Of a stretch of DNA of 64,000 nucleotides, positions 21,603-32,400 are shown in pieces (positions within the stretch are counted from its first letter, which is position 1; each line of letters starts with the position of its first letter). Origin of the DNA: Brachionus manjavacas (lineage: Eukaryota; Rotifera; Eurotatoria; Ploima; Brachionidae). The notes beneath the pieces are model-generated. The model was not told the DNA's origin, did not search any database, and saw nothing but the letters and a program-made list of their open reading frames with translations. The translations under genes and the position numbers were made by a program. The stretch lies in contig JAHQIY010000008.1 of NCBI GenBank assembly GCA_019054805.1, positions 791,501 through 855,500 of the forward strand, read 5' to 3'.

Positions 21603-23666
21603 ATGAATAAACAGGAATGTTTAATTACATTAAATTTACTGATTAGTTTAGGCCACTGTAGTCACTTTTATGGAGGAAGCATTACTTGGAAGGCTAAAGA
21701 CCCAACCGCAACAAGTAATATTAATGTTTTGATTCAGTGGAGATTTTTTTGGCGGTCAACCATGTCCGCAAATCACAGGTGTGATGACACGAAGATTCTG
21801 AATGGAAATCTTATTGGTGACACTGGAGCAATTGATTGTGTAACCGGATGTACTCCAACGACATTCAGTATTAATTCAAAAGTAATATGTTCAGATTATA
21901 GTTTATCTAATGACTGGTCAGGTGGTCAACGATCAACTTTAGTCACATTTTTAAATCCTATATATGCTGAAGGAATTTTTAGCGGAAACGCTTGGCTAAC
22001 CTTGAATACTGGAGGAGGAAGCTGGGAACTAAGATTCAAGATGAATTTGACCAAAAGAGAAGACACCTTAAAGATCAACTCACCACCAACTAGTCTTGTA
22101 AATCCGATTACAACAATGCGGCTTGGATGCGATAACACACTGAAAATCTACACTGCCGATAGAGATGGTGACACAGTAAGATGCCGATGGAGTGAGAGTT
22201 CGATGGGCGAATGTGCAGGAATCTGCAGTAGTGTTCCAGGTGGTGATTTGGATGAAGAAAAATGCACACTTAAATTTTCGCCTTCTTCCACTGGATATTA
22301 TGCAGTTGCCATTCAAATCGAAGACTTTGCTAGCAGTCAATCAACAACTCCATTAAGCAGCACACCAGTTCAATTTTTGATTATAAGTCGAACACTGGCA
22401 TGTGTCTATGACAAGCTACAATTCCAACAACCCACACTGAAAGATGATGCATGCACTGCAGTTAAATTCAACGAAACTTTTCATTCAAAACTAATCGTGT
22501 TCAGTACTTCACAAGTGACTGAATTCACCACTCTATCACCTCCGGGTCTGATAAAATCAAAAATAGACAATTACAACAACAATTTAAACTTGTGGTATGT
22601 CAATTTAACATGGCCAATAACTGATCCTGATCTAATCGGACTCAACTTATTTTGTTTTGAAGCAATCAATATAGATGGTGACAAGACCGATCAGAGGTGT
22701 GTTTCTCTTGTTGTTGATGCAGTGTCGCCAATATTTGAAAATCCTTTTCCAACAGGTCTTGTTGATCCGATCATTCCTTTTTTTACCATCAATGCAGCAA
22801 ATGTGCCAATAACAAAATCAACACGTCCAGGATCATATATTAGAGTTTTTGATTCAAATAATACCCAAGTGATAGAGATTGAATCTGTTTCATCCAACAT
22901 AGCTGTCATCAATTCAAAGACACTTATTTTTAGTGTTGACTTTAATTTTACCCACGAAGAGACCTATTACGTTCTTTTTGACACTGACGTTGCTCAAAGT
23001 ACTCAGTTTTGTGGACTAGAATCACTTCCAATTGACAATGAGACATTTTGGGTTTTCACGGTAACGGCTGATCCGTCAATAGTTGTTGATGTCATATTAA
23101 ATTCCAGTTCAGCTAGTAACCATGATAATAAATGTTTAAATCATATTAAATCTCAAATCCGCATGTATTCATCAACTTTTCAATTTTACACATTATTCAT
23201 TAAAAATCTTCTTATTGGATTTACATCAGCATTGACTTTTTTGATTTTAACTAACTTAATCTCACTTATTTCTATTTTTTTATTTATTCATAAGAAAATT
23301 CAGAATCCGAAAATTACTCCAATTATCAAAATCAATCCAAATTCAGAACTTTCTAGACCATTTGAACGTCATCTTGTCAATAAGAAAATATCCAATGGTA
23401 ACTTAAGTTATTCTACTACTGCTGAAAATGCCGACCAAATTAAACCTGCAATTTCGCATCCAAATCAATTTGAATCAAATCCAGTGCAAACAATATTGGT
23501 AAAATCGACAAATTATGGAGGAGACAATCTAATAAAGCCGAAAAAAATTGTCAGAGATATTAGATCTGAATATAAAGAAAATACGAATTCATTCGTAGTA
23601 ACACGTTTAAATATGTTTGGCTATCAAAGTGTATCTGTTTCTCCTAAAGTAAAAATAGTTGATTAA
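21603..23666 (+). CDS. paralogue 2: SHFYGGS-family membrane protein, intact
   Basis: Single exon of 687 residues from ATG 21603. The signal peptide (about 1-19) is followed by SHFYGGSITWKA and the same domain order as paralogue 1: the Cys/Trp-rich N-terminal domain with DWSGGQRST, the region with DRDGDTVRCRWS, and two further beta-type regions ending LPIDNETFWVFT. The Ser/Thr stalk of paralogue 1 is missing. One long hydrophobic span lies at about 534-563, followed by HKKIQNPK and a cytoplasmic tail of about 120 residues ending FGYQSVSVSPK. Bases 21874-22970 appear identical to 39798-40894 of paralogue 3, whereas the signal peptide and tail differ strongly. AATAAA occurs from 23670. Function unknown; a surface protein is the safest reading. 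Confidence 0.87.
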   Translation: MNKQECLITLNLLISLGHCSHFYGGSITWKAKDPTATSNINVLIQWRFFWRSTMSANHRCDDTKILNGNLIGDTGAIDCVTGCTPTTFSINSKVICSDYSLSNDWSGGQRSTLVTFLNPIYAEGIFSGNAWLTLNTGGGSWELRFKMNLTKREDTLKINSPPTSLVNPITTMRLGCDNTLKIYTADRDGDTVRCRWSESSMGECAGICSSVPGGDLDEEKCTLKFSPSSTGYYAVAIQIEDFASSQSTTPLSSTPVQFLIISRTLACVYDKLQFQQPTLKDDACTAVKFNETFHSKLIVFSTSQVTEFTTLSPPGLIKSKIDNYNNNLNLWYVNLTWPITDPDLIGLNLFCFEAINIDGDKTDQRCVSLVVDAVSPIFENPFPTGLVDPIIPFFTINAANVPITKSTRPGSYIRVFDSNNTQVIEIESVSSNIAVINSKTLIFSVDFNFTHEETYYVLFDTDVAQSTQFCGLESLPIDNETFWVFTVTADPSIVVDVILNSSSASNHDNKCLNHIKSQIRMYSSTFQFYTLFIKNLLIGFTSALTFLILTNLISLISIFLFIHKKIQNPKITPIIKINPNSELSRPFERHLVNKKISNGNLSYSTTAENADQIKPAISHPNQFESNPVQTILVKSTNYGGDNLIKPKKIVRDIRSEYKENTNSFVVTRLNMFGYQSVSVSPKVKIVD

Positions 23667-24239
23667 AGAAATAAAACAATAATAAAAATTTTTATCCTAA
23701 AAATTTAAAAAATTTTCTTTCAAAAGTTTGCTTTTTTACAGCTAAAAGAGCCAAATAGTTTTTCGATTTTTTTTTTTGCTATTTACTTAATATACATAAT
23801 AATTTTTGACATTTTTTTCAATCTTTGCTTTGAGAGAAAGAAAAGAATTCCTCATGCTTTTCGAATAAAATTTATTTGCCAAGAGGAAGATTTTTTTCTA
23901 ATTCTTGAACTAAAAGATTAATTTTAGTTCAATTATATCTTTTGAAAGAGTTTGCTTTGAGAGAAAGAATAGGAAACAAATTAAATCTTAAGCAAAGAAT
24001 GCAAATTTTTTTAAATAAATTTTCAATATTTTCTATTCAATACTTACTTATGTAGGATTTTTTTAATAAAATAATTTTAAATTTATCTTATATTGTTAAG
24101 TATCTGTTTAATTCCATACTTACTCTTTAGTAAGAAAATATTTAAATAACAAATGGTGTTAAAACGTCCTGTTAAAAAAATTTTTTTATCTTGTTTTTGT
24201 CCATTTTTGTTATCATTTTTAAAACAATAACCTAACCCT
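23667..24239. other. AT-rich spacer with a short local duplication
   Basis: The phrase TTTGCTTTGAGAGAAAGAA occurs twice, near 23824 and 23950. No gene seen. Confidence 0.45.
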
Positions 24240-25140
24240 TAAAAACCACTAAATATTAATATAATAAGACACAAGGCTGTTGGGGGTCATATATTCTAAA
24301 AATTGGAGTCGAACAAAATTTGATTTTTAAGTTTTCAAATGCTTCTTCTCATTCCTTTCCTCTCTCAAATTTAATATTTTTTGAGCTTGGCTTAACCAAT
24401 GGTTTTGCAATGGTAGAGAAATTTTTATCAAAACATCTATATCGGTTGCAAATTCCTAAGAAACTTGAAACTGCTTACGATTGACAGGTGATTTTTATTT
24501 TTTATCTCATTTATCTATTTAGGATCTATCTTTATCATATTGAGGGAAATAATATGTCCTAGAATTTTTATTTTCTTCGCAAACTAGCAACACTTGTCTG
24601 GATTTATTTTTAGATTAGCTTCTTTGAGTCTCTAAAAAACTTGCTTCACGTGCTCAACATGCATTACACAACTTTTTGAATGAATTGCAATATCATCTCT
24701 ATAGATTTCTACAAAATTTAGTTTATTGAATATAATATGCATAATTCTTCTAAAATCAGTGAGAGCATTCTTATGACCAAAAGGTAATCTTACGAATTCA
24801 AAATGTCCATCAGGTGTGATAAAAGCACTTAACGGGATTGAATTTTCATTTATTTTATCTGCAATAACCAGATTTAAGATCAATTTTTCGGAACCAATTT
24901 GAGTCATTTAATCGATATCGTAAATCAATTGTATCAGGTAAAGGACATTTTTTTTGTTAATAGTTAATTCGTTAAATTTTCTATAGTCAATTAAGATTCG
25001 CTTAGAGCCATCTTTTTGTCTACTTCTATTACTGGAGAAGTCACGGGTGACTTAGATGGTCGAATCATTTTCTCACATTTTATTTTGAGGAAATTCCTTT
25101 ACTCTGTCATTTTCGGTTAGGATGTATGTACACAAGAGGC
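24240..25140 (-). pseudogene. Ty3/gypsy pol fragment (reverse transcriptase)
   Basis: Minus-strand translation gives the RT core in pieces: IRPSKSP and DGSKRILIDYRKFNEL (about 24970-25065), then FITPDGHFEFVRLPFG, FRRIMHIIF and VEIYRDDIAIHSK (24632-24907), then LKINPDKC and CSTPILRIYDPQ (24300-24630). The catalytic box is YRDD instead of YLDD/YVDD. No LTRs were seen nearby, so it is an isolated relic of a lineage other than the two intact elements. Confidence 0.75.
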
Positions 25141-25479
25141 GTTAATTCATACGAAACAAACTCCGAGATATTCAATAAATAAAGCATTAAGATTGAGAAA
25201 AAGAAGATAAACTTTAGGATTGAAGATTTTTAAATCGATAAAGTAAACAAAGAAAATTATAACACTTTAATGCCAAAAACGAGTTATTGTGAAACAAAAA
25301 TTAAACAAGATCAAATCGATAAAAAAAGGTAATGAACATGATAAATATGGAACTAGATCATATCATGAAAAACCCGAGTCTCCAGAAGATTAGATGTAAA
25401 TGACCTTTTTTTTAACAAATTCGTGCTGTTCTTTTGATATAATATTATTCTAATAAAGATAGTATTCCATTTTGGTTCT

Positions 25480-25762
25480 TATTATGCTTTCATATCTTTT
25501 TTAAGGAATTGAAGTCAAAGACACAGGACGATAATTGCTGGCCGTTGATTTATCACCTTTTTTAAACAATTGAGTAATGTTTGCTGATCTAAATTGTATT
25601 GGAAGCTGACTATTAGATAAAGAATTTCTGAAAATTAAAGTTAAAGAAATATTAAAGTCTTCTGCACAGTTTTTTAGCAATAGCGGATGAAGCTTGTCTA
25701 CACAACATGATTTATTTTGATTTAGATCTTGTAATTTATTATAAACGACTTCATAACTAATA
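25480..25762 (-). pseudogene. LINE reverse transcriptase fragment
   Basis: Encodes VYNKLQDLNQNKSCCVDKLH, FRSANITQLFKKGDKS and NYRPVSLTSIP, the finger and palm entry blocks of a non-LTR RT. It ends abruptly at both sides. At about 25760 it meets the plus-strand piggyBac fragment, so the minus-strand ORF continuing to 25875 is antisense to that. Confidence 0.75.
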
Positions 25763-26425
25763 TAATGTTGACGAGGATTCTGATGAGAGAGATCTTCTTT
25801 TTGGGTCGGAAGAGAGCGAAGAAGAAGAAGAGGATAATACAAACCATCATATAATTGATTCAATTGAAAGGACAATCAATAGGGTAAACGAGGACCAAAA
25901 TATTGACAAGACAAGTAAAATTGGAGTAATTTGGACAAAGTTAAAAAATGGAGGAGATTTATTAGTGAGAAAGAAAATTTATTTCAATGAGAAACCCGGA
26001 CCTACCAGCTATGCAACAAGGAATATAGACAATACCAAGTTATCGGCGTTTTTGATGATTTTTGATATGTCTATTCTAAATTTGATCGTACAATGTACAA
26101 ATTCGAACGCAAAAAATTATGAAGATGTTAGCTTTAGTAAAAATGATATTTTAGCGATTATTGGAGTTCTGATTTTTCGTGGTGTTTTTTGTTCAAAATC
26201 CTCAACTAAAGCCATGTGGGATAAACAATTTGGTATTCCAATTATTGCGAAACTAATGTCAAGGAATAAGTTTTTGAAGATAATGAAATACGTTTTGACG
26301 AAAAAACAACCAGAAGCCAACGAGTGAATAAAGACAAATTCTATATGATTCGTGAACTTTTGAACAAATTCGTAGAAAATTCTAAAGCTTGTTATTGTCC
26401 GAATCAACACTTGACTGTCGCATAA
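25763..26425 (+). pseudogene. piggyBac-type transposase fragment
   Basis: An open frame from about 25763 to 26327 starts with an acidic run (DEDSDERD, then EESEEEEED), as in piggyBac N-termini. It then shows GPTSYATRNI, LSAFLMIFD, GVLIFRGVF, a degenerate form of KAMWD, and FGIPII..LMSRNKF. After a frameshift the match continues as DKFYMIRELLNKF and CYCPNQHLTV to about 26425. The family's catalytic Asp residues mostly lie in or beyond the damaged part. No start codon remains, and no TTAA ends were found. Dead fragment. Confidence 0.75.
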
Positions 26426-27059
26426 ACAACAGGTAAGACTTGATTTGTGCTGATTACACTTCTTTATTTGACACTTTCTTCTATCATCCAACCTTGTCTT
26501 TTTGATAGAACCTGGAATTGGTGCTGACTCATTATTGTTTGGACGTTTTCTAGTAGTGTTTGTGAAAGCTTAGCATCTTGTTACTTTTCAAAATTTTGAA
26601 GCACTTTTCTATTTTTATACTACAATATACTACAATAGGTTCATATTTTCAAAAAATTTTTTCAAAAACTGGAGTTATTTTTGTTAGTGGTGTTACAGAG
26701 CATATTTATTTAATAAATATATTTTCGTTTTTTAAAAATAAAAAAATTTTGCAATAATTTTATTTACCACATATCTATCTTTTTTTTTACAAAATTAATT
26801 ATATCTTTTAGATTAAGAAGACAAAAAAAAAAAGGTTTAAAGTTTTATAAATAATTTAAGTCCAATTGGTTAATTTTTTTGTGTTTGAATTACAAAATGT
26901 ATCCAATGTTGATATAACATTGGATTGCGATGCTTCAAATTTTTTTTTTTTTCAGCTTCAAATAAAAATAATTTTTAGTTAGTATTGCAAAAATAAATTT
27001 ATTTTTTTTATAAATTCTGACTTAGATAATTTTCACTAAAGCCAAAATTTTTTTAGAAG
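26426..27059. other. spacer with a repeated hairpin unit
   Basis: Holds the repeat at 26864-27010, which recurs in the same orientation at about 53600-53735. It includes ATCCAATGTT at 26901-26910 pairing with AACATTGGAT at 26916-26925, a 10-bp perfect stem with a 5-nt loop; the stem is partly lost in the other copy. No gene. Confidence 0.5.
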
Positions 27060-27690
27060 AAAACAAAGTCGGGTCTTTTCGCTTAGGTAAACTATGGTTC
27101 ACAAGTAACTGCATCAATTCTTGTTCTTAGGGTTTTATGAAAATAGGTTGACCTTATCTAAAAACTGTTCACTTATTTTGAATTTTCTTCATTTGTAGTA
27201 AAAGTGAAAAATAATTGCAAAGAAAATTTAAAGTTTAGCGGAGAAGGTAAAATTTGCGAAAAAGATGAATCATACACTTAATGGGTGTAAATTTAGTTTT
27301 AATTTACTTTTATTTTAATCATTTTATGCTGAAAGGCAAAGATTTAAAAAGAGAGCGCATTTGAGTTTTTGAAATTGTTAAAGGGGTAATACTAATAGTT
27401 ATATTAAAAATAACCAGTCAACCAAATCTGAGCAAAAGCTAAGCTATTTTTGAAGCTCCTTCAAATTAAAAACAAAATAATTATTAACTAATTTTTATAT
27501 CAGTTTCGAGAATTAGACATTCTATTAAATAGCTTTATTCAATTTGTTCAGATAATCTAATTCTATTTTGGTTCACCTAAAATTTTCTTTATAAATAAAA
27601 TTAGGGTGAAACAAAAGTTCTAAAACCTCAGAAATAGAAATTTTCGGATAAATAGTGAACGAAGTTCACCGACTAGACCCAGTTTTTTAA
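27060..27690. repeat. head-to-head LINE 5' regions
   Basis: 27230-27690 read in reverse matches 53985-54420, the region before the LINE ORF1 at 54571; shared phrases include TAATTCTCGAAACTGATAT and AGGTGAACC. 27060-27200 resembles the first part of the same region in the opposite direction. The GTGAAC/GTTCAC motif recurs several times. I infer two 5' LINE ends joined head to head. Confidence 0.5.
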
Positions 27691-27791
27691 CGATATCTGA
27701 AGGAGAGGAAATAAAAGCGAAAATGCTTTAAGCAAAATCGAATCACAATCGCGAGAAATTAGAAACATTATATGAATTATAGAACAGGTTT

Positions 27792-28055
27792 GTGAAGGAT
27801 AGAAGAAACAAAATAAACCAGTGTGCTAGTGAAGCGAAAGGAACCTCAAAGGAGTGCATACTAATGCTACACAAGATCACTAATGCGATATGTGGATGCC
27901 AAAAGAGAATAAAAATAGAGAAAGACAATGAAGGTCGTATCCTTACAACTGTAAGAAATTACTTTAGGAATGAAATAATCCAGAACCTAATAAATCTTAA
28001 TAATCTTAACCAACAAGCACCGACCTTTGATGACCGGTTATTTTTTTTCGTTTAA
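27792..28055 (+). CDS. unknown short ORF
   Basis: The frame is open from about 27770 and encodes about 95 residues with DRRNKINQCASEAKGTSKEC, HKITNAICGCQKRI and an asparagine/leucine-rich end. Its composition is protein-like, richer in G+C than the flanks. There is no ATG at the 5' end of the open frame. It is probably a transposon relic of unknown type, but I cannot assign it. Confidence 0.25.
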   Translation: MKDRRNKINQCASEAKGTSKECILMLHKITNAICGCQKRIKIEKDNEGRILTTVRNYFRNEIIQNLINLNNLNQQAPTFDDRLFFFV

Positions 28056-28149
28056 AAACAGAAAAAAACAAAAAAAAAATGATTCGCTTATATTTTATTC
28101 ATATGACAAATTTATAGAAGGTATATGACAAATTTTTCTTTTATTAACG

Positions 28150-28452
28150 TGTAATAAACCTACTTATTCGGCACTAAGCGGTTTATACTCTAAATGTTTA
28201 AAATAAATAGAAGAAATTCTTCTTAGTAAATATTTTATTTAATTATGTTTTAGCCACTTCTAGCCTAAAGAAAAAGATAGGAAAAAGAATAACAAAAATA
28301 ATATAATAAGTAAAACTGAAAAAACTAAAACATGTGCTACAATTTCAACATGCTTCTATATAATTAAACAAACATGCATATGTAATATTTTAAATCAAAA
28401 CAAACTGCTCTTTAAGTGAGAAGATGATGTAGTTATTTAGAGAACTACAACA
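28150..28452 (-). repeat. 3' LTR of element 1
   Basis: 303 bp; on the plus strand it starts TGTAATAAACC and ends GAACTACAACA. It lacks a 19-bp segment (TACAATATATAAAG and neighbours) present in the other LTR. Confidence 0.95.
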
Positions 28453-28475
28453 TACCTCCCCCTTTTGAGACGGTT
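28453..28475 (-). promoter_or_regulatory. polypurine tract of element 1
   Basis: Directly abuts the 3' LTR. On the element strand it reads AAAAGGGGGAGGTA, the expected primer for plus-strand DNA synthesis. Confidence 0.8.
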
Positions 28476-28495
28476 CCGTCCCTGAAAATACAAAT

Positions 28496-29257
28496 TCAAA
28501 ATTTTTTTATTAACCTGTCAATTTGCTCGGCCCAATCTTTGTTCTCCTGCACTTTTTTACGTAGTTGTTCGTTTTCCTTTCTCAGCAGTAAAATCTCCTC
28601 ATTTGAATCCTCCAGCTCACTTTCCATTTTTAGCTTGTCGCTTTTGAGAGACTCAACCTGGTCGGAGAATTCATCTCTCTCCTTCCTCAAACGCCATGTA
28701 GCCTTGCTGTTCAAATTTATTATCTCAGCCGCTTTGGCCATCCTCTCTCGGCAGTTCAGCAGCTCATTTTCAGCTTTCGTACGAAGCTCGGTTTCTTTTT
28801 TGAGCTCTCCTTGGGAATCATCACTCTCCTCAGTGTTTGTTGCTGCTTCTTTGATTGTTGCTGCTACTTTAAATGTTGCTGCTACTTGTTTTGATGCTGG
28901 TGCTTGATTAAATTTGTAGGCTTTACTCAGCGAGGTCGCTTTGATTGGGAAATTATTTCGCCAGACCTTAATTTCACGACCAGCAAATTCCTTGTTGAAA
29001 AGAAATCTTGCAATGCTGTCGTGCTTGCTAAAATTTTGAAAGCGGACAAAACCAACACAAGTGCCCTTTTCTATGTATTCGTCTTCGGAAAGGATGAAGG
29101 GTATGTGCACATGTTCCACTCGTCCAAAGTCCTCTTGGAGACCACTTGTTTTCACCACCATGTCTAAGAATTCTGCCAACTCTTCTTGAATGATTGCGTG
29201 ATTAGAGTCGAAACGAGAGATCTTCGAGATGTACAAGTCATATATTTCGTTTGACAT
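28496..29257 (-). CDS. element 1 third ORF: RRM-like domain plus coiled coil
   Basis: 253 residues from an ATG at 29257 to TGA at 28496, in the position where some retroelements carry env. There is no signal peptide or membrane span. Residues about 6-102 fit the beta-alpha-beta-beta-alpha-beta order of an RRM: DLYISKI as RNP2-like strand 1, a helix from about 20 to 36, VEHVHIPFI as strand 2, GTCVGFVRFQ as RNP1-like strand 3, a helix near KHDSIARFLF, and REIKVWRN as strand 4. A linker with three VAAT/EAAT-type repeats (about 125-141) leads to a long charged coiled coil (about 150-252). An RNA-binding, self-associating accessory protein is the natural inference, resembling in layout the ORF1 proteins of LINEs. 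It lies between poly(A) tracts and the polypurine tract. I know of no named family for it. Confidence 0.85.
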   Translation of the reverse strand: MSNEIYDLYISKISRFDSNHAIIQEELAEFLDMVVKTSGLQEDFGRVEHVHIPFILSEDEYIEKGTCVGFVRFQNFSKHDSIARFLFNKEFAGREIKVWRNNFPIKATSLSKAYKFNQAPASKQVAATFKVAATIKEAATNTEESDDSQGELKKETELRTKAENELLNCRERMAKAAEIINLNSKATWRLRKERDEFSDQVESLKSDKLKMESELEDSNEEILLLRKENEQLRKKVQENKDWAEQIDRLIKKF

Positions 29258-29390
29258 GATTGTTTCTTAAGTGCTACTACTGATTTAGGAAAATTAATTT
29301 TGAAATTTTAGGTACTGAAGAAGATGCTGAAATTTTGAAACCAAAATGAGTTAGATCTTTAATTTTTATGAATGAACATTGAGAGAAAAA

Positions 29391-29414
29391 TTTTTTTTTT
29401 TTTTTTTTTTTTTT
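29391..29414 (-). other. poly(A) tract (24) upstream of the third ORF
   Basis: 24 consecutive T on the plus strand, so A on the element strand. It lies in the pol to third-ORF spacer. Confidence 0.9.
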
Positions 29415-29453
29415 GTCATGTGATATTTAGAAGGTAAATTACAATTTTTAGTC

Positions 29454-29479
29454 TTTTTTTTTTTTTTTTTTTTTTTTTT
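29454..29479 (-). other. poly(A) tract (26) directly after the pol stop
   Basis: 26 consecutive T on the plus strand, ending 6 nt from the pol stop codon at 29486-29488. LTR element 2 has (A)34 in the equivalent place. Confidence 0.9.
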
Positions 29480-29485
29480 GTAGAT

Positions 29486-32400
29486 TTATTTGCTTTTTCT
29501 TTTTGGTACTTTTATTGGGTTAAACTCTTCGCCTGATGAGGAATCTGAACAAATAGATGAATGACTGAGATTTTTCTCATCTAGCCTTTCAACATTTTTG
29601 GAATTTTGAGTCCTAATTGCTTGTATGCGGCTACTTCTGCGTTGTGGTGCTTTTGGAATACTATTAGCTTTCTGTTTCAGAGTGATTTTTTGTTTTACAG
29701 GTAATTCTAAAACTTCATTATGTTTGGCAACAATGTCGTTTGAGACATGTTTGTTTTTTTTCCAAACATTTTTTTTTGTATTCTGTGAGTCAGATTCTTG
29801 TTTTATTTTTACATTATCAAGACCAGATTTAAAATAAAATTTTAAACGATTTTTATGGACTTGTTTTATTTTGCTTTTAGGCTTTGATGCAAATCTAATT
29901 AAGTAGTCGACATTGTTATCATTTTTTCCCACCACTACAAAAGGTCCATAAAATTTTCTTGCAATACCTTGTGATAATCCTTTTTTTAATTTTGGGTGGT
30001 CACACAACACAAAATCACCAATGTTATAATCGAGTTTTTTAATTCTTCGATCAAAATCGATTTTTGATTTTTCCATTTTGATGTTTCGATTTGTTGCTGC
30101 TATTTTATAACTTAATGACATTTTCTCTTTCAGCTCATTTAAATAATTTCCTGCCACATTGGCGGAGTTGGCTAAAATTGTGTCTTCTACATCCTCCAGG
30201 ACTACTACTTCACCATGTTCATTGACTAATTTGTATTCTTGTAAAATTGGAAGTCTACCTAGAACATCTGTAGTTGGTGTAATTATGTCAATTGGTATTC
30301 TTGGTTTTCTGCCAAACATCATCTCAAATGGAGTTTGATTTGTGGTTGAATGAACGGAAGTGTTGTATGCAAAAGTGTATTTTTTACAGTGTATGTCCCA
30401 TGTTGTTTGGTCAAGGTCTATATGAGCTTGAATCATTGTTTTGAATGTCCGAACGCCTCTTTCACTTAGGCCATCACATTGAGGGTGAAATGGAGTCGTT
30501 TTCAAACGCCTTATGTCTAAAAAATCATAAACAAGGTCACTTAATTTTGATTGAAAACATTTAGCCCCATCGGACAAAACTGCTTCTGGTATACCGTACT
30601 CACATGCCCATTCATCTATTACATTACCTGCTGCTGTTATTGCTTTAACATCTTTTGTGGGACACAAGAGCATCAGTTTAGTGAAATGATCTGCAATAAT
30701 TTGTAAGTATTTGTTTCCTCGACTAGTGGTTTTAAAAGGACCAGCAAAATCAGTTGTGATTAATTGATTTGGGCGGCAGGGTGTCAAGTAAAGTAATTCT
30801 GCCAAACCTTCGTTTTTTTTACTCTTTGTCTTTTGGCATATGTCACAATGTTTAATACAATTTTTAATTTCTTCTTTCAAAAATGGTCTATAAAACCTTT
30901 CAATAATTTTTCCTGTTGTTTTGTGCCGACCAAGATGGGCATTAAAAATCGAAGAATGGATATGTTCTACTACTTCTGCGACTACTTGTTTTGGAAGAAC
31001 AAATTGCGTAACTAAAAAGCCATTACGGTCTTCTGAGTGTCTGTAAAGAACACCTTCAACCATAAATAAATTGTCAAATTGTTTATACAAAATTTGTCTG
31101 ACTGGGTTTTCAAAAATATTTATTTTGGGTTTTTTATCCTTGTGAGTTTTTTTTAAATCGATCATCCATTTGATGTCTTCATCTTTTAATTGTTCATTGT
31201 TCAAACTTCGGTATTGCTCTATCTGGTTAGAGTTTGGATTTTGTGAAATAATTTTTGCATTTTCACTTGTGTCAGTTTCTAATGAGACCATTTCTTCCTC
31301 TTTTTCATCTACCATTGCTACTAAATTGTCTAAGTAGTCATCATTGGACTCAGCCACTTCATTTTCATCTGGTAATCTTGACAACATATCAGCTACAACA
31401 TTTTCTTTACCTGCTTGATAGATTATTTCAAATAAATATTGGTTCAGTCTGAGAAGCCAGCGTTCGAGTCTGGGATGTGTGTTCTTTTTATTCAAAATCC
31501 AAGTTAGCGATTGGTGATCGGTCTTTACGGTGAAGAATTTTCCATATAAGTATTGATGAAAGTACTCGATCGACATAACCACTGCTAATAGCTCTTTCTC
31601 AGTTGTTGAATAATTTCTCTGGGCTTTTGTATAGCTTTTTGAGAAATAAGCGATTGGGTATGCTACATTTTCAATTATCTGTTCTAATACGGCGTTATAG
31701 CCGTATTCGCATGCGTCAGTAGAGAGAAAAAATTGTTCTTGAAAGTTTGGAAGTACCAGAACCAAATTACTACAAAGAGTTTCCCTGACATCAATGAAGC
31801 TCTTTTCTGCTTCAGCAGTCCATTCTAAAGGTACTTTTTTCCCGTCTACTGCCCCGTTCTTTTTTCTACATCTTAATGGAACTTCTTTGAGATTCATCAT
31901 GTCATAAAGAGGTTTAGTCAATTTTGCGTAATGGGCGATAAATCTTCGATAGTGATTGGCAACTCCGAGCCATGATTGTAGTTCTCTGATATTGGTTGGT
32001 CGAGTTCTATTTTCAAGGCACTTAGCTCGATTTGGATTTGGTCTTATTCGATTTTTTGATATAGTATTGCCAAGTAGTTCAACTTCTTCTACTACTGGGA
32101 CACATTTTTCAAAGGAAATTTTTAGGTTTCTTGACTTTAGTGTGTCAATTACTTCTTTAACTACTTCTACATGCAAATCAATCCCTAATTTAGAAGAGTT
32201 TGTAAAAATGATTGTGTCGTCCAAATATACTCTTAGCATATTATTTACAATAAATTTATTTAAAACTCTTTCAATGAATCTTTGGAACCAGCCTGGTGCT
32301 GATTTAATGCCCATTGGCATTGAGAGATATTCAAATATTCCAAATTCGCAGATAAATGCTGTAACCTCAATCGATTCAGATGCGAATGGAATTTGGTGAT

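Noticed and set aside
21926-22340. Minus-strand ORFs identical to those at 39850-40264
   Set aside because: They are shadows; their identity only reflects the converted tract of paralogues 2 and 3.
28539-28907. 122-residue plus-strand ORF rich in Ser/Phe/Leu
   Set aside because: Antisense of the coiled-coil region of the element 1 third ORF.
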